From NCBI GenBank assembly GCA_011046295.1, contig DSAV01000034.1, forward strand, positions 1 through 5,885: DNA of 5,885 bases, written 5' to 3'. Under the pieces are notes generated by a model. It saw only the letters and a program-made list of their open reading frames with translations, did not search any database and was not told where the DNA came from. How positions within the stretch are numbered: the stretch's first letter is position 1; every line of letters starts with the position of its first letter. The DNA is from Deltaproteobacteria bacterium (GTDB lineage Bacteria > Desulfobacterota > Syntrophia > Syntrophales > Smithellaceae). Made by a program: the position numbers and the translations under genes. Below are positions 5,861 through 5,885 of the stretch, in pieces.

Positions 5861-5885
5861 GTATTTGGTCGGGTAACAGATCGCC

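Larger units (their letters stand above)
5666..5885. other. Non-coding right-hand region
   Basis: These 220 bases hold no convincing gene on either strand. They contain the heptamer array 5720-5804 and the hairpin 5824-5860. A minus-strand frame is open from the right edge to a TAA at 5773-5771 (37 codons) but is too short to distinguish from chance and resembles no family I recognise. No clear intrinsic terminator for the gene ending at 5665 is visible. Confidence 0.6.

Noticed and set aside
5771..5885. A minus-strand frame open from the right edge to a TAA at 5773-5771, possibly the 3' end of a gene
   Set aside because: 37 open codons are not significant, the predicted peptide matches no family I recognise, and its last codons are heptamer-array sequence. 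More sequence to the right would settle it.

Overview
The window looks like a piece of chromosome from an anaerobic bacterium, probably Gram-negative. It carries the three-subunit GlpABC glycerol-3-phosphate dehydrogenase, which is used under anaerobic respiration, instead of the single-subunit GlpD. The mixed base composition, a small TIGR04076-type protein and a degenerate 7-bp intergenic repeat would suit Desulfobacterota (former Deltaproteobacteria, for example Syntrophia-like lineages). That taxonomic guess is an inference from family knowledge; no rRNA or marker gene is present to confirm it.

Positions 1-4789 hold one tight plus-strand operon: the last 300 residues of glycerol kinase (glpK), then glpA, glpB and glpC. 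The glpK-glpA gap is 5 nt. glpA/glpB and glpB/glpC each overlap by 4 nt (GTGA and ATGA), so translational coupling is likely. Together the products phosphorylate glycerol and oxidise glycerol-3-phosphate to dihydroxyacetone phosphate. Electrons would pass through flavins on GlpA and GlpB and Fe-S centres on GlpA and GlpC, presumably to the quinone pool. The glpB and glpC starts were set by clear ribosome binding sites and by the overlaps. The operon promoter, the N-terminus of glpK and any glycerol facilitator lie outside the window.

Positions 4793-5227 hold a convergent minus-strand gene for a small charged protein with a BON-like fold and no visible signal peptide. Its stop codon lies 3 nt from the glpC stop, and both stops sit in opposite arms of one small hairpin followed by a T-rich tract. 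A divergent control region (5228-5392) separates it from a plus-strand gene (5393-5665) for a 90-residue cysteine-containing TIGR04076-type protein. That region has a TTGACA-type promoter facing left, a candidate promoter facing right and two overlapping inverted repeats that share an arm.

Positions 5666-5885 have no convincing gene. They contain a degenerate heptanucleotide array (5720-5804) and, at the right edge, an imperfect hairpin (5824-5860).

Most of the window is a standard glycerol catabolism operon. The less explained parts are the right-hand 1.1 kb: the two small proteins, their shared control region, the heptamer array and the edge hairpin. Nothing seen here amounts to a demonstrable new system.
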